Positions 14,682 to 28,137 of a DNA stretch of 64,000 bases are shown here, one piece after another. This DNA is from Sordaria brevicollis (lineage: Eukaryota > Ascomycota > Sordariomycetes > Sordariales > Sordariaceae): assembly GCA_033439795.1 (NCBI GenBank), contig JAUTDP010000007.1, positions 1,550,001 to 1,614,000 on the forward strand. The letters run 5' to 3'. The stretch's first letter is position 1; each line of letters starts with the position of its first letter. The notes under the pieces are model-generated. The model was not told the DNA's origin and searched no databases. It was given only the letters and a program-made list of their open reading frames with translations. The position numbers and the translations under genes were made by a program.

Positions 14682-17600
14682 TATCCTAGCTTATAATGAA
14701 AAATATTTTTATCCTTAATAATTCCTCCTAATCCGTTTCTTCTTTCCGTTCTTCTTTAAAGGAAATATTATAGGCGCGTACGTTAACCGTCCTCCTATCC
14801 TCTCCTAATATTCTTTTATTATATTCATAATTCTATTTATATCCTCTTCCTTCTTTTAATTATTATATTTATTCCCGTAACCCTTTTATTTAATTTAGAA
14901 TTTAATTACCCCGTTACGTAGGATTTTATATTTAATAATATACTTTAATTTATATCGGGGATTAGCCTTAGGATTTAAATTTTACGAATCTTCAATTAAT
15001 CTAAGCGGTAATATAATATAATAAAACGGGTCTTCTTTAGGAGCCGCCTATTTAAAATAAACGATAAAAATAATAAGATAAATATTTTTAATAGTATTTA
15101 AGAGCTTTAAATAAAATATTAAGCGACCGATTTTTTTAAATACTTTAAATGATTTAATATATTATTAAGAAAATTTCCGGGAGGGGCGGTCGCGTAGGTA
15201 ATATCTTTAATATAATTTTAAAAATATTATATTATTAACTTCAATATTTACAAATTGCCAGCTTAGGTTGTAAAAGCGTTTTACTTTAATAATAGCGAAA
15301 TTTATAATTAATTTAATATTTATTCGGATTGAATTTCGAAAAGTAGGGTTATAAATATAAGCGTTTAAAAGATTATTTAAAAATTCGAAGGGACCCCTTA
15401 ATTTATATCTAAAAAAGTATTCGTAGGAAGAAATTTTAAGGGTATTAATATATATATTATTAAAATTCTATTATAAAACGGGTATTAAAGAAAATTAATT
15501 TTCGTTAAAGTATTCGAAAATATAAAATTGGATAGTAATTTCTATAAATTAATTTTTTCGTTTTAATGCCCTATTTCCTTAAGGATAGCAAGCCGTAATT
15601 ATAAATAATTTAATTCCTAATACCGATTATATTCCTTTTTAAAAAACGGATATAAATTTCCGGTCCCTATTTAAAATAATACTTAATAATATATTTTAAT
15701 CGTTTAAAATAAAGGAGCGTATTAGGATTGTTCCTTATTCTTCGGCCGTATAAATTAAATAGCCGGGGATTAGTAAAATTCGTTTCGAAATTACATCGGT
15801 AATAAATATTAAAGTATTGAAAAAATTATATTTAAATATTTTTTAAATTAAATCTCCGGCCGGGATAATTAGGAAGCCGATTATAAAATTTATAATAATA
15901 ATTTTTATTAATAATAATCCTTTGGCCTTAAAGTGGATAAAGTAGAATTCTCTTATAGGCGCCGAACGGTTAGTTTAATTAAAATTATATATAAGATATT
16001 TACAAACGTATTATTTTATTAAATAAATTTTATTAATTATAATAAATTTTTTAAAATCGTATAATATTCTATTATAGCCGAAATAATACTTTTTATTGTG
16101 AATAAATTTTAAAATTATTTAAATATAATTATAAAGAATATATAAAGTCTTTTCGGGGTATTTAATATAAATTAAGCCGTTAATTATAATAAAAGGGTAC
16201 CCGGGTCGATAAAAAATAATAATATCCTCATTATTAATTTTAAAAGCCTTTAAATTTTTAATTACGGCCGCGAACTTCCTATCTTTCTTATATCCTATAA
16301 TAAATTACTCTGTTAATTCCGGGGTTATTACCGCTTTTATAATAATAAAATAGACTTAATCGGCCGTTAAGGCGTCGTTTTATATATTATCTAAAATAAG
16401 GATATTTTTAGGCCGCGGATTTTAATCGTTTTTTACGCGTAATTAATTTAAAGTAACGGGTACAAAATTTAATTTTCCGAAAAAAAATATATTTTAATAT
16501 TATATTAAGAAAGGTAAATAGAAACGTTTATTAAGCGATAATTATCCTAATCAATCGAGGATATATATAACGATTTTTATTTAACGATCCTTTTTATTAC
16601 CGAATAACTTTATAAGGACGATTACGGTCTTATTATAAAAATAAATTCGAATTTGGAATTTCTTTATAATTTAAATTAAAGCGGCGACTTCGAATTCGGA
16701 CGGACCGTAGCGTAATTTAATTAAAATTAAATATTTATTTAAAAATAAGATAAAAAGGATTTAATTAATTAAGATCGGAATATTTAAAACCTATTTATAA
16801 TTATTTTGTAAATGAAATAATATAACCCCGTTTTTTTATTTAAAAGAGTTATTTATTTAAAAAAAATTTATTTATTTAAATCTAAATAATATAATATACG
16901 ACCGTTATATATTTCTTTTTATAACGTTTTAAACGCTTTTAATTCTTTTAGAGTAGGGTCGAATTTTATATAAAAGTAATATACCGCCCGCTTTATAAAT
17001 TTTTTATTAATAATTGCTCCTTTTATATAGCCTACTATAAGAAGGGTAATTTTATAATATTAAAAGGGTTTAAATAATTATATATAATATATAATAAAAT
17101 AACGTAGGAAATTAACTCCGCTTAAGTAAATTTTTAAAATTTTTAAATAGTAGGGAAATTCTAATTTCCGGAAGGCTTCGATACGCTATTCTATATTTTT
17201 TAGGCTTAATTTATTTATACGGAAGGTTAAAAATTCTATATTTGGGTACCCTAAGAACGATTTCTTCGGTAATATCGAAATATTTTTAAAAATAAATAAA
17301 TTAAATATAATTATTAAATATATTATATACTCCTCTTAAATATTGGATATAATAATAATATTATTAATATATATTTGATAATAAAGTTTATATTTAATTA
17401 AAAACCTATTTATAAATTGCTAAACGTAAATAGGGGTATTGCGGAATTTTATTTAGGTAATAATAAATATTTTTAAATTTCGATAAATAATTAAAGTAAA
17501 TCGATTTCAATAATTAGGCTAAACGCTAAATTAGTAAAAAAAGGTTATAGCGTTAATAATCGTAATAAAGGCCTTATTGCGTATAAATATAATAATTTCG

Positions 17601-20600
17601 TCCTAAAAAGGAAGAAAGTAATTATTAAATACAATTAGGCTATTAATTACTTATATATTTACTATAGAATACGCTTTTTATTTCGCGTACTTTATTTCCT
17701 TTTAAATTACGAATATAGGATAAGCGAAAAGAATAGCCCTTATTATTTATTATATTTTACTTTACTAATAAAAGGTATCGAATACTTTATTTATTATTAT
17801 TTAATCTTTTTTATTTAAAGGATAAAATTGGATAACGACCTTTTAATTTTATTACCCTTCGATTAATAGTACGTATATATAATTTTTTTCGGGTATATTT
17901 ATTAATTTACCTTCTTTCTATAAATTTAAGAATATGCCGATTAATTTTTTTAACGTATTAATATATTCTTTTTAGGCGGCGTAAATATATATACCTTCTT
18001 TAATTATCATTTTTAGGCCGTTTATATAGATATTAAAGGTTAAATACTTTTTTGGAATGGGGAATAGTTTTTTATAATTTCGGGCGGCGGCTTTAATGGT
18101 TGGGGATAATTCTATTTCGAAATTTATAGGCGGGATATAGGTTTCTATAGTTTACGTAATAATTTCGTCGATTATAAAAGTAAAATCCTTATTTAAAGTA
18201 TTTAATATTTGAATAAAAAAGGTTATAATTTCGACGTTTCTTTAAGTATTAATAAAATAATTATTATCTTCGTATTCTGTAATATAACCGATATATTATT
18301 TCTTCGAGACCGTTCGGACTCCCTTTATAATATTTTTAAATAATATTATTCGGGGCGTTTTATAATTAACTATAGCGTTAATTATAATATTATTTTTAAA
18401 ATTAAATATAAAACTCTTTCTTTTAAAAAGTAATTTATAATATATTAATATTAAAGCTTCTTCTCCTAATTAGAGAATAATTCCCTTTTAAATAATAATA
18501 CGCTAAACGTATTTTATTAAATATTTTTATATTTAAAAAAATACTATTAACGGGCCTATATCCGGGAAAATAATACTTTTAATATTATAATCGATATTTA
18601 TTTAATAAAAGTAAAGAAACGAATTAATTAATAATAAATTAAGTTAAAACCTATCTATTACTTACGCCGCCGTTTTAACCTTTACTATTTTATATTTTCC
18701 TATAATAATATTTTTAAAATATAAGGTAAAAGTTACCTATTTTATAAATTTAAATAATTTACTATTAATTCCGTAAATTTTCGTAAAGTACTTAATAAAT
18801 ATTATATATTCCAATTTAATTAGGAATTTTCGGTCGATAATTAATTTAGCGGCGCCTAAATCAATATAAATTTCAATTTCCTCCAACGTAGGTATAAGCT
18901 TTATTGCAATACGTAAATAAATATAATTAAATAAAGGCCCTTTTAAAATCTCTTTTTCTTCGTATATTAGGGTTTTATATATTATAAAAGCGCTATTAGG
19001 GGTTAATACGGGTATCGTTTTAGAACTTTATTTTTAATAATTAACTTTAATGTTTTCGTAATTAAAAATATATTTAAATAGGGCGTTATATAAAGGGAAA
19101 ACCTTTAAATAATAAATATATATTTAGTAAAAAAGGGCTATTATTATTGGTAAAATTAATTTTCGATAAAATAAGTAAACCTTTCTATATTATCGTTATA
19201 ATTTTACTAATAGAAATACTTTATAATAGTTAATATACTTTACATTAAAATTAAATATATTGGAAATATAAAATATATTTTTACCGTTATTAAAATCCGA
19301 ATTATTAAAAGACTTTAAAATATTATTAATATAAATAGTTTAATCCGAATTAAAATTAACGTCCTTCTCCTCTATGTAATTAGCCCTATTTTTATAGAAA
19401 TTATATTAATATCCTTCGCAATTACGGTTATAATCGTTATTATAATTATAATTATAATTCCTATTACGGGTATAATTACTATTGTAATTATAATTATAAT
19501 CTCGGTTACGGTTTCTATTACGGCCGTAATTACGGTCATTATGATAAAAAACGTCGTTCGAATTATTAGGGACTAAAATTATACTTTTAACCTTTAAGGA
19601 ACCTCTTATAATTTTTTATTAAATATAAGGATAATATTTATAAGCGGCTAATAATAGGACCGCTTTAATATCTTTAATTTCTATTAAGTAATCGATTAAA
19701 TTACCTTTCTTAAAGGGAGTATTAAAATATTATTTAATTTTAAAATTTATATTAATTTAAATTTATATTATAACGCTATATTAATTTTTATCGGTACGAT
19801 AAAAAATATTTATAGTATAAGCGTAACGAAATTTATATTAAATAAATTAAGTAAGGGTATTCTTATCCCTAATGATATTTTTAAATTCGAAACGGTATTT
19901 TATAAATTTCTAAATAATAATAATGGAATCTAATATAAATTATTAAATTAAAAAGTTTAATAAAGTATCGAAATTTCTTTTATATAAAGCGTAACGACGG
20001 CTAAGGTCGATTTTATCATTCTATTAAAATATAACGGCTCCTTTTAATAAGGTAAAAAAGTATTCTATAATTTATTTCTGAACTTCGGCTTCTATTTCCT
20101 TATTTTTTATAAAAAATAGTAAGCGCTTATAAAATATAAATATATTAATATAAATCAAGGTTTTTTTATCGGTAATAATATTAATATTTTTAGGATTATT
20201 ATAAAAAGGAATAAATTAACCGATTTCCTTATATTTAAATTTAAAATTGTAACCGCGTTAAATAAAGGAAAAATTAATAGTATCGAAAATATTATTGCAA
20301 CGTTAACGGCGTCTTTTATTAATGAAGGAATTAAATTTATTACCGGGGTTATCATTAAAATTATTATTAAAATTATTATTAGGGGTTTTTTTACCTTTGT
20401 AAAGGGGTTTATATTTACCGTTTCCGCTATAAAAGGGGCTTTCTTTTTTAAAAGAATTGAAATTAGAATTTTTAAAATTGCTTTAACCGTTACGGGCCTT
20501 AATTTTACGGAAATTTTCTAAACGATTTTTATATTTAATTTTATAATCATAATAAATTTCGGCGTCGAAATCCTTTAAATTATTAAAATTTAATAACGAA

Positions 20601-22756
20601 GAAAGATTATAATAGGGTTTTCCGTAGGGGGGATTATTATATCTTCCGTTGCCTAAATCGCGGGTATTTTTATAAAGGGTATAATTATAAAAATACTTCT
20701 TTTTATAATAATAACGGTTATATATAATCGGCTTACTTTAGGATTTATTATAATCGGTATATTCTTCCTTATTAATAAATTTAACCGTATTATTAAAAAT
20801 TTCGAATTAATTTTAAAACTCTTTCTAAATTCGAAAAGATTTACGTAAACGTTTCTCTAATTAAGTATTTACTTTATTTTAATAGGGGTTATCTTTTTAA
20901 ATTCCTTCGGGTAATAAATTAAAATATTATTCGTGGTTCTTAGTAAATTAGTCGAAATTAACGGATTTATTTCGGTAAAAACGTTTAAAATTAAGGTTAT
21001 TAATTTCGTCGGCAACCGTAGTATAAAAAGTATTTAAAGAATAGGTACGTTAATTATTAATAATTCGGTTATTAACGGTTTAATTAATAATATCGGGGTA
21101 ATTATAATTGTATAGGTTAATTTGTAAAAATATAAATCCGCCGCTATATTTAATTAAGAGAATAAACGGATTTATTTAATTATAAATAATATAAAATTAA
21201 TCGATAATTTCGGATTTAATACGTTTAAGAACTTCTTTTGAAATAGGGGGAATATTCCGCCGATATAAGTTATTAATATTAATTAATTAAGTTTCGAAAA
21301 GTTTAATTCTTTTAATAAAATAATTATAATGGGCGTTAATAATATTTCTAGAAATAATTACGCCTTTAAACCGATAATCGATTAATTAATGTTTAATATT
21401 AAATTCGTTATATAAACGAAAAATAATATCTTTAAACTAAGTAAAATTTTTAATAACGGTATTTTTATAAGATTCGATATAATTTTAAAAATTATTAATA
21501 TAGCCGGTTACTTTTTTTAAATTATTAATTATAATATCGATTTTTCGGTTTATATAGGAAATATTAATATTAATACGGGAATCGAAAGTATTAACGCGTA
21601 TATTAATATTATTAAGGGAGGTTTCCGTATTATTTACGCGAATTGTAATAAATTCGAATTCGTTATATATATTATCGAATTCTTTATTAATTTTTTATTA
21701 ATAAAATTTTATTTTTCTTAATAAGAATTAATTAATATTCTTATTAACCGGTAAATTTAGTAGAATATTAATATAAAGTAATTCGTATATAGTATTAAGG
21801 TTAATTAAAGGTGGAGAACAGTTGTTGAATTTAAAGGATATGTTTAAAATAATATTTAAATAAAATAATAAAAGTAGAGCGGTAAATAATTTATTATAAT
21901 TAACGGTTAGAAGGGCCGAAATACGGAAAATAGGTACTTTACCTTTATTTTTATCCCTTTTAATAGGTAAAATAATATTCTTATTAGGGCTAACGGGAAG
22001 GGGATAAATAATTATAATTAAATTATTATTTAAATTAATACTTATAGTATATATTTCGCAATTAATATAAATAATAACGTATTATTTATTTAAGGGATAT
22101 TTTATAATTTTAGGCGACCGAATAAAATTAGGAGGTAAAAAGGCCGGTTCGAAAACGGGTAAACTTTTATCGATAAGGCCGGGTATAAAATTAAAATTAA
22201 AATTCGAATTTACTATATTAAAGAAAGGAAGCAATAATAAACCGCTATAATCGGGGGTAAATTTAAATTACGAAATAAATATAGAATTTTCTTTAAATAT
22301 TATTAAAACGGAATACCGAAGTAAATTATCGGAATAGGGGAAACCCGTTACGTCGGAAAATTTTATTTACGTACCGAAGTCCGTTTAAACGTAATAATTC
22401 GGATTAAAGTAATAAATTAATAATTTAATTAATTAAAAAAATACGTTAAATTAATAAAAATCTTCTTAATAAGTTGAAATATAATTAAAAAAAGCGGGAA
22501 AAGAAAAAACGTAAGAAAATAAGTAATTAAATTATCGAAATCGTTATAATCGGAGAAAGAAAGGTAATCGTAGGGTCGATATTCGCTGGAAAGAAATATA
22601 GGATTTAACGATCGGAGAAAGAAATATAAATACTATAATTACGTATTAGTAAATAATATATAAATATATTATATAATTAAATAAAGTTTTTAATAAAAGG
22701 ATTTAATTAATTATAAATAGTTTAATTAATTGGATTTTTCAATTATAGTTATTAGA
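14682..22756 (-). pseudogene. Gag-pol remnant of outer chromovirus
   Basis: Minus-strand decayed gag-pol. Asn-rich low-complexity Gag-like words appear at about 20,300-20,460 and 19,380-19,560. Reverse transcriptase reads KFRNTPIYV, then a Gln-Phe-Ile-Asn-Arg-like run, then YINN at 17,345-17,371. The chromodomain is at about 14,787-14,930. Stop codons and D-to-N changes occur throughout. No intact open frame above about 66 residues remains. Confidence 0.82.
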
Positions 22757-23082
22757 TATTACGGTAGGCTAGGTTTATTTAGAATTCTAAATATCCTTAA
22801 TAAAAATTAATAATATTCAAGTAAGAAAGCGAAATATAGAAGAAAGGAAACGGGCCGTAGGCCGCGTCGCGAAGGATCTTTTTAAGGACCGCGACGCGCA
22901 GGATCCACTCCGTGCAATTAGGGTAGATACCTGCCGTTTCCGGCCCGCTAGCCTGCGATGCCGGCTAGTAGGTCTGCACGCGACTATAGCACCTAGTGCC
23001 CATGGCCGCGGCGCCGGGTCGGTTACTCAATTGACTTAACCTAGTACCCTACTACTTATCTAATCGTATATATCCGGTAACA
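22757..23082 (-). repeat. Outer element intact LTR (5' LTR in element orientation)
   Basis: 326 bases from TATTACGG (RIP form of TGTTACGG) to CCGGTAACA. It is visibly more GC-rich in its second half than the split copy. For example, the segment after 22,915 keeps many G and C bases that are A and T in the left copy. It therefore serves as the best guide to the ancestral LTR. Confidence 0.93.
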
Positions 23083-23087
23083 TAAAT
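23083..23087. repeat. Target-site duplication TAAAT, right copy (outer element)
   Basis: Follows CCGGTAACA directly and matches 7,414-7,418 exactly. Confidence 0.9.
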
Positions 23088-24420
23088 ATATAGTTTAAAA
23101 AAAGAAAAAAAGAAGTATCCTAAAAAAGAAAATAATAATAATATTATTATATAAATAAAAACTTAACGAGAAATATAAGAAAATAAATATTAAAATCGTC
23201 AAAGGAATTTATATATAAATGAATTTATAGAAAATATACAATTGAATAAAAATTGAACAATTGAAAGAATAAATATATAATATAATAATAAAATAAATAA
23301 TAGGGCAATAGAGTAAATATTTAAATATCGAAGAAGGAAAGAAGTAAATAGAAAAAAAAACGAACGAATAATTAAAAGACCTATTAAAAATCTAAAGAAA
23401 TTAATATTATATAATTAAAAAATTAATAAATTCCGAATTACTTTAATATATGGAATAGTAAATATTAATAAAAATAAAAATAATCGAAATATGTAAAAAA
23501 ATATTTAAAATATAATATAATATAAATATTAAAAGGAAGCGTATTTAAGTAAGATAAATAAAGAAAAGATCAGAGAGAAAGGAAATGGAAATATAAGAAA
23601 TAAATAAATAATATAAAAAAATAAACGAAGTGAAAATATAATAGTAATAAAGAATTAAAAACTTAAAATAATAAAGAAGTATATTTCAAGGACTATAAAA
23701 GGGAATATTTTAATACAATTATTTCTAACAAAAGTAGAAATATAATCTTTAATAGGAATCTATTTAATAAATATAAATAATAAAAATGAAGGGTTATTAA
23801 AACCAACCTTAATACGAAAAGATATAAATATAAATAAAATTAAAATAATTTAATAGTTGATTGAATAAATAGAATAAATAAAAAAACGTAAATAGAATAT
23901 AATAATAAAGAAGAAATATATTAAAATTTAATAAGAGAATAAATAAGGAAATGAATGAATATATTACATAAAATATTAAATAAAATAATTATTAAATTTA
24001 ATTATAAAAGCATTTATACATTTATAATAAAAGGAAATTAGATATCATATAGAAATATAGTTAAATTATATATAAATGAATTAAAGGAATAATGATTTGT
24101 ATAATAGAAGAATGGATATTTTAAATTAAAAAATAATAAAACTATAGAATCGAAAATGAAAAAATAATAAAACTATAAAATCGAAAAGTATATATATAAA
24201 ATATAAAAGGATAAAAAAAATAAGGGTAAAAAAGTATAAAATAAGAGGAAATATATATAAATAGCCTAAAAAGTAATAAAGGTTTATATTATAAAAAAAT
24301 ATACAAGTATATAAGAATTATTTTTATGATTTCAAATACAAAAATCTTAATAAATATTATATTTATTAATAAAAAAAATAATAACAAAAATTATCAAGTT
24401 TTAAACTTATTATTCTAAAT
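23088..24420. other. A-rich, C-poor block with strong strand asymmetry
   Basis: No gene and no recognisable element. The plus strand is dominated by A, with G well above C and A roughly twice T, for instance in the line at 23,221. Ordinary RIP of both strands would not create such a skew, unlike the more balanced A/T content of the neighbouring elements. Short words such as AATAAATA and AAAGAAA recur without a clear period. Its origin is unknown. Confidence 0.5.
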
Positions 24421-25135
24421 AGAGAAATTGAATGGGCGTTTTATTGTCTTCCCGGGTATAATAGGCTCCGCCCGGGGAAAAACTATTTTTATATATAATT
24501 CGTTAATATAATAGGGGACTTATCTTTTATCGTAGGAATTGGGATTTCGACCTCCTCTACGCTATATTACCCGCTATTAATTAATTAAAGTTACCTATCT
24601 TTCGATAACTTCGCGGGGAAAAAATTTAAAGAAGAATTAGAATATTGTAGAAGGATTATATTAAATTTGAAATTTAAAATAATCGCTTTAGAAGGGTTCG
24701 AACGGCGGTAAAAGATTACTATTAATTATATTGGATTTATATTATCGTAAATTCGAAGGCTTATAATATACGTTTTAATCGCTATTTATATAATAATTAA
24801 TTAAAATTTAATAGAAAGGGATTATAAACTTTATTATTAAACGTAATATTATCGATAGGGCTAAATAATCGAGGAAGAAGACCTTTAATAGGGAACTCTT
24901 TAACGTATTGAGGAGGGTTAATATAATTAGGCGGTTAATACCCTTCTTTAATATTTATAAAATTAATAATCTCTTTATCGAATTTTATTTGCGTTAGTTA
25001 CGTATTACCCGCATTCGGGTTATTTATAATTACAACGGTAGCGTAAAGGAAGGGTACCGTAGGTTGGATAAGGAAATATATAATATTCGGGTTTTATTTA
25101 ATTTTATACGTTAAAATTAAATATTTCCGGGCAAG
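24421..25135. other. RIP-like AT-rich remnant up to island border
   Basis: AT-rich DNA with scattered GC words, for example CCCGGG followed 12 bases later by CCGCCCGGGG at about 24,454-24,480, which could form a small hairpin. Stops occur in all frames. No protein family was recognised. The composition changes sharply at about 25,130-25,160. Confidence 0.4.
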
Positions 25136-26004
25136 AAATGTCGCTAAGGGAACGTTGCGTAGAGTAGCCTTAGCGTACCTATGAAATATATGTGGGCCGG
25201 GAAATAAATAGCGCGTTTCACGCTTAAAGGGATTAGCGCAGAGGTAATCAACTTTACGGTAAAAAGTGCACATGAATCGTCACTAAGCTGGTATATCGGT
25301 AGAGGTAGCTATGTCGGCCAGGCTCATTCATGCATTAATTCAATCAAAAGTGCGTACCTGCATACCTTCCGCGTAAACCAATGGACTATGTATATACTCG
25401 ATACTGCTCATACCTGCGGTGATACACTGCGCAGTGTGAGTGCATCTGTGGAGGTTTTGCGCTAGTAATGAAGGTAAGATTGATACACGACACTTCTTGT
25501 CAGTGCTCATAGGTAACTCGCTAGTCGCTACGTCCACCCGACGTTGTGGGGGTACGCCTTATAATCGGACCCGTAGGCACAGGTACCTGGGGCGGCGGCA
25601 GTGAGGCGCATCGCTCGGTGCCGCGGGGCTGGGCTTGCCTTGAAGTTGCCCGAGAGCCTAGCACGACGGCGGGGCAAGGCCGAGTTCGCTGACGTTTTTT
25701 GGGCCATGGATGATGGGGAAAACCATCTCCAGTACCGCAAAGTTGCCGCCGCGGACTCGGTATAACCAACAAGGCAATCCACATTTTGGGACTGGGGAAC
25801 TTCCAGAATCGGTTGACATCTAGTAACGACTTCATTCCATTACTCTTTGTCACCGTCCTCATCTTCAAGCTTGAAATTAGACGCGCGACACCGACACTCG
25901 TACGCAACGAGACAACCACCGAAATCAGGCATATTCGAAAGTCGAAACCTCGCTCGGCCGAGCCATCACCACCCGGACTAGATTTGAGTTGCGCAACCAG
26001 CATC
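25136..26004. other. Border and upstream region of glutaredoxin gene
   Basis: Balanced base composition begins here. Several overlapping minus-strand open frames occur, but none shows family features. The frame of the glutaredoxin gene is open upstream to 25,786, yet homologous sequence starts only at the ATG at 26,005. This region probably holds the promoter and 5' UTR. No TATA box is obvious. Confidence 0.4.
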
Positions 26005-26861
26005 ATGTCGACCATCAAGGACATCACGACGATCGAGGACTGGAACGACCATGTGTCGTCGCTGCCAGCGTCTACCCTTCTTATCGTCTCCTTTCATGCG
26101 CCCTGGGCTGCGCCCTGCGCCCAGATGGCAACGGTGCTCAAGACATTGGCGAGCGAATACCCAGTTACCGAGCCGCTTTCTACATCTTGGGTCTCGATCG
26201 ACGCCGAAGAACTGTCGGACATTAGCGAAACGTACAACGTGACAGCCGTTCCCTTCCTCGTGCTCGCCCGGAATGGCCAGGTCCTGGAGACGGTCAGCGG
26301 AAGCAGTGCCGTCAAAGTTCGAAACGCGATCGAGGCCCACGCCAACAGGTCGGCGCAGCCGGGCGCTCAAGCTGGCGAGCAGACACCGGCCGCCGCGAAT
26401 GATGCCACAGCTGCCGAGGGCCAGACCGGCGACGTTGTACCCCAGGACCCCGAGAAGCAAAAAGAGGAGCTGTTCAAGCGTCTGGGTGATCTGGTCAAGG
26501 CTGCGCCGGTCATGTTGTTCATGAAGGGCACTCCCAGCGAGCCCAAGTGCGGCTTCTCGCGACAAATGGTTGCCATTCTTCGAGAAAACGCCGTCAAGTA
26601 CGGTTTCTTTAACATTCTAGCCGACGATGAAGTACGACAGGGCCTCAAGGAGTTTGCCGATTGGCCTACTTATCCACAGCTTTGGGTCGACGGCGAGCTA
26701 GTTGGAGGTCTCGATATCGTACGTCAAGCATATTGCGGCTGGTTCGATGCACAGAAGGCTAACTGCGAATACAGGTCAAGGAGGAGCTGGCGAACGATGC
26801 CGACTTTTTCAAGCCATATAGCGTCAAGGCGAACGGCGACGCGGCCGCCGGGCAGTCTTAG
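26005..26861 (+). CDS. GRX4: Monothiol glutaredoxin, Grx3/Grx4 type
   Basis: Two exons, 26,005-26,718 and 26,775-26,861, encode 266 residues. The 56-base intron (GTACGT to ACAG, with GCTAAC before the acceptor) joins GGLDI to VKEEL. Residues 1-110 form a thioredoxin-like domain whose active site is WAAPC (34-38), with one Cys as usual in this family. A 40-residue Ala/Gln-rich linker follows. Residues 150-266 form the glutaredoxin domain with the CGFS site at 182-185 and WPTYPQLWVDG for glutathione binding. In fungi such proteins bind a 2Fe-2S cluster with glutathione and deliver iron status to iron-responsive regulators in cytosol and nucleus. The start was chosen because the thioredoxin fold begins directly after this Met. 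The longer upstream frame is not conserved-looking. Confidence 0.93.
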
Positions 26862-28137
26862 GTTTCAATATGCACGGAAGCTTCCTTGTTGGGCAGGGTA
26901 ACTTTATAGATATGTTCCTGAGCGACTGCGAGTCTTGCAATGTTTCGCCAAGAAGCCGGCTATGTCTCTTTTCGATTATTACCTATATGCCACCGACACG
27001 GCTGTGATCAGCCCGCTACATAGGTATCTGCGGCCCTGGACTGTGCGATGGGACTATGGCAGTGGAAAGCTTGTCACAATACTAAGGTAATCCCACGACA
27101 AAACAGCCTCAACTACAAGACTCAAAAACCATTAAGAGACAGGATTGGTTGGTGAAGACGAGTTAGGCGCACTACTGAGATAAGAGACTGTATTGATGAG
27201 TCACAACACGATTCCGCTAAGCAACCTTCATGGCATGTCCACGGTAGCTGATCCCTAGGCACACAAGGACGGTGTATGCTAGAGCGAGATGCTGCGCTTA
27301 TCGCCGGATCGGGCAATGCAGCTATATTTTCCCTGCTTCTGCTCCTGAGTGGCCGCAACGACAGGGCCGACTGCTTGGTGGTCATGGATGGTCCGATAGT
27401 ACCTGATTTGTTAGTAAGCTTCGGTTGATGAATTTAGAAGTGGTTCACGAGCTATATACGAACAACATTCGGTAATGTAATCTTGACAAAATATGGCAAG
27501 AACTTGAAATGCTGAGTTACCGTAAAGGGAAGAATTCCTTGGGTAAGTATTTCTCCTCGCACAAAGAAGTTAGCCTGTCTACCTAATCGTGCACATTAAG
27601 ACAATTCGAGGCGGAATGAGCCGCTAACAAACATACAGGGGGTGAGTATCGGACCCAATACAATGAGCCTTGGGTTGTTACACTCGACTGCTTACAGGTC
27701 GACGGGAGTGTTCTCGACGCGAGGCCCCGTGATTTGCTTACGCTCGACAAATCCCGTCGGTACCACTACCCCCTCTGCTCCCTCAAAGGTAGGTCAACCC
27801 TTTACATCGAGGCTGTTAAGATATATACATGGACCGACCCTATAGCACACCCAAGCCCGGTACGTGTCTGTGTAACCCTACTCTGCCACAGCGTGGTAAA
27901 CTCCTGCGCATATCATGAAGCTGTGACCAAGATCAGGCAGCTGCATACAACGTTCGCTCAACTTAGTCTCTCTCAGCAAACACAACTTCATCACAATCAA
28001 CAACTTCGGTCGTCGGGTCTTCCTTGACAATACCTTGATGATCGCCCGGTCAGAACGTGGCCTTTACATACTCGCCATTGTGCCACAAATCTTCAACGTC
28101 GGGCCGTTTTTACTTGTCTAATCCAGCCTGACGGATC
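26862..28137. other. Intergenic region, glutaredoxin to transcription factor
   Basis: No gene was recognised; short open frames on both strands lack family features. The last part (about 27,950-28,015) is rich in CAACAACTT-like words typical of fungal 5' leader sequence, so the transcription factor probably has a leader of over 100 bases. Confidence 0.45.

Larger units (their letters stand above)
7419..23082 (-). mobile_element. Outer Ty3/gypsy chromovirus, RIP-degraded, carrying a nested insertion
   Basis: LTR retrotransposon bounded by TGTTACGG at the left and CCGGTAACA at the right, with TAAAT duplications on both sides. Without the nested element and its extra 5-base duplication it is 8,727 bases long. 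Coding direction is minus. An Asn/Arg/Tyr-rich Gag-like stretch lies at about 19,380-19,560. Reverse transcriptase lies at about 17,250-17,560, with its catalytic block as YINNIIII at 17,345-17,371. A decayed chromodomain lies at about 14,787-14,930 (KGYG, EEDI, KEYWERIGGR once RIP stops are allowed for). Chromodomain order and position next to the 14,681 LTR agree with a minus-strand chromovirus. It has no intact reading frame. Confidence 0.92.

Noticed and set aside
20155..20355. 66-codon minus-strand hydrophobic frame
   Set aside because: Lies in degraded Gag-like sequence of the outer element; another minus frame gives the Asn-rich Gag words.
25786..26004. Upstream extension of the glutaredoxin frame
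   Set aside because: Open by chance; the thioredoxin fold starts at the Met at 26,005 and the extension shows no targeting signal.
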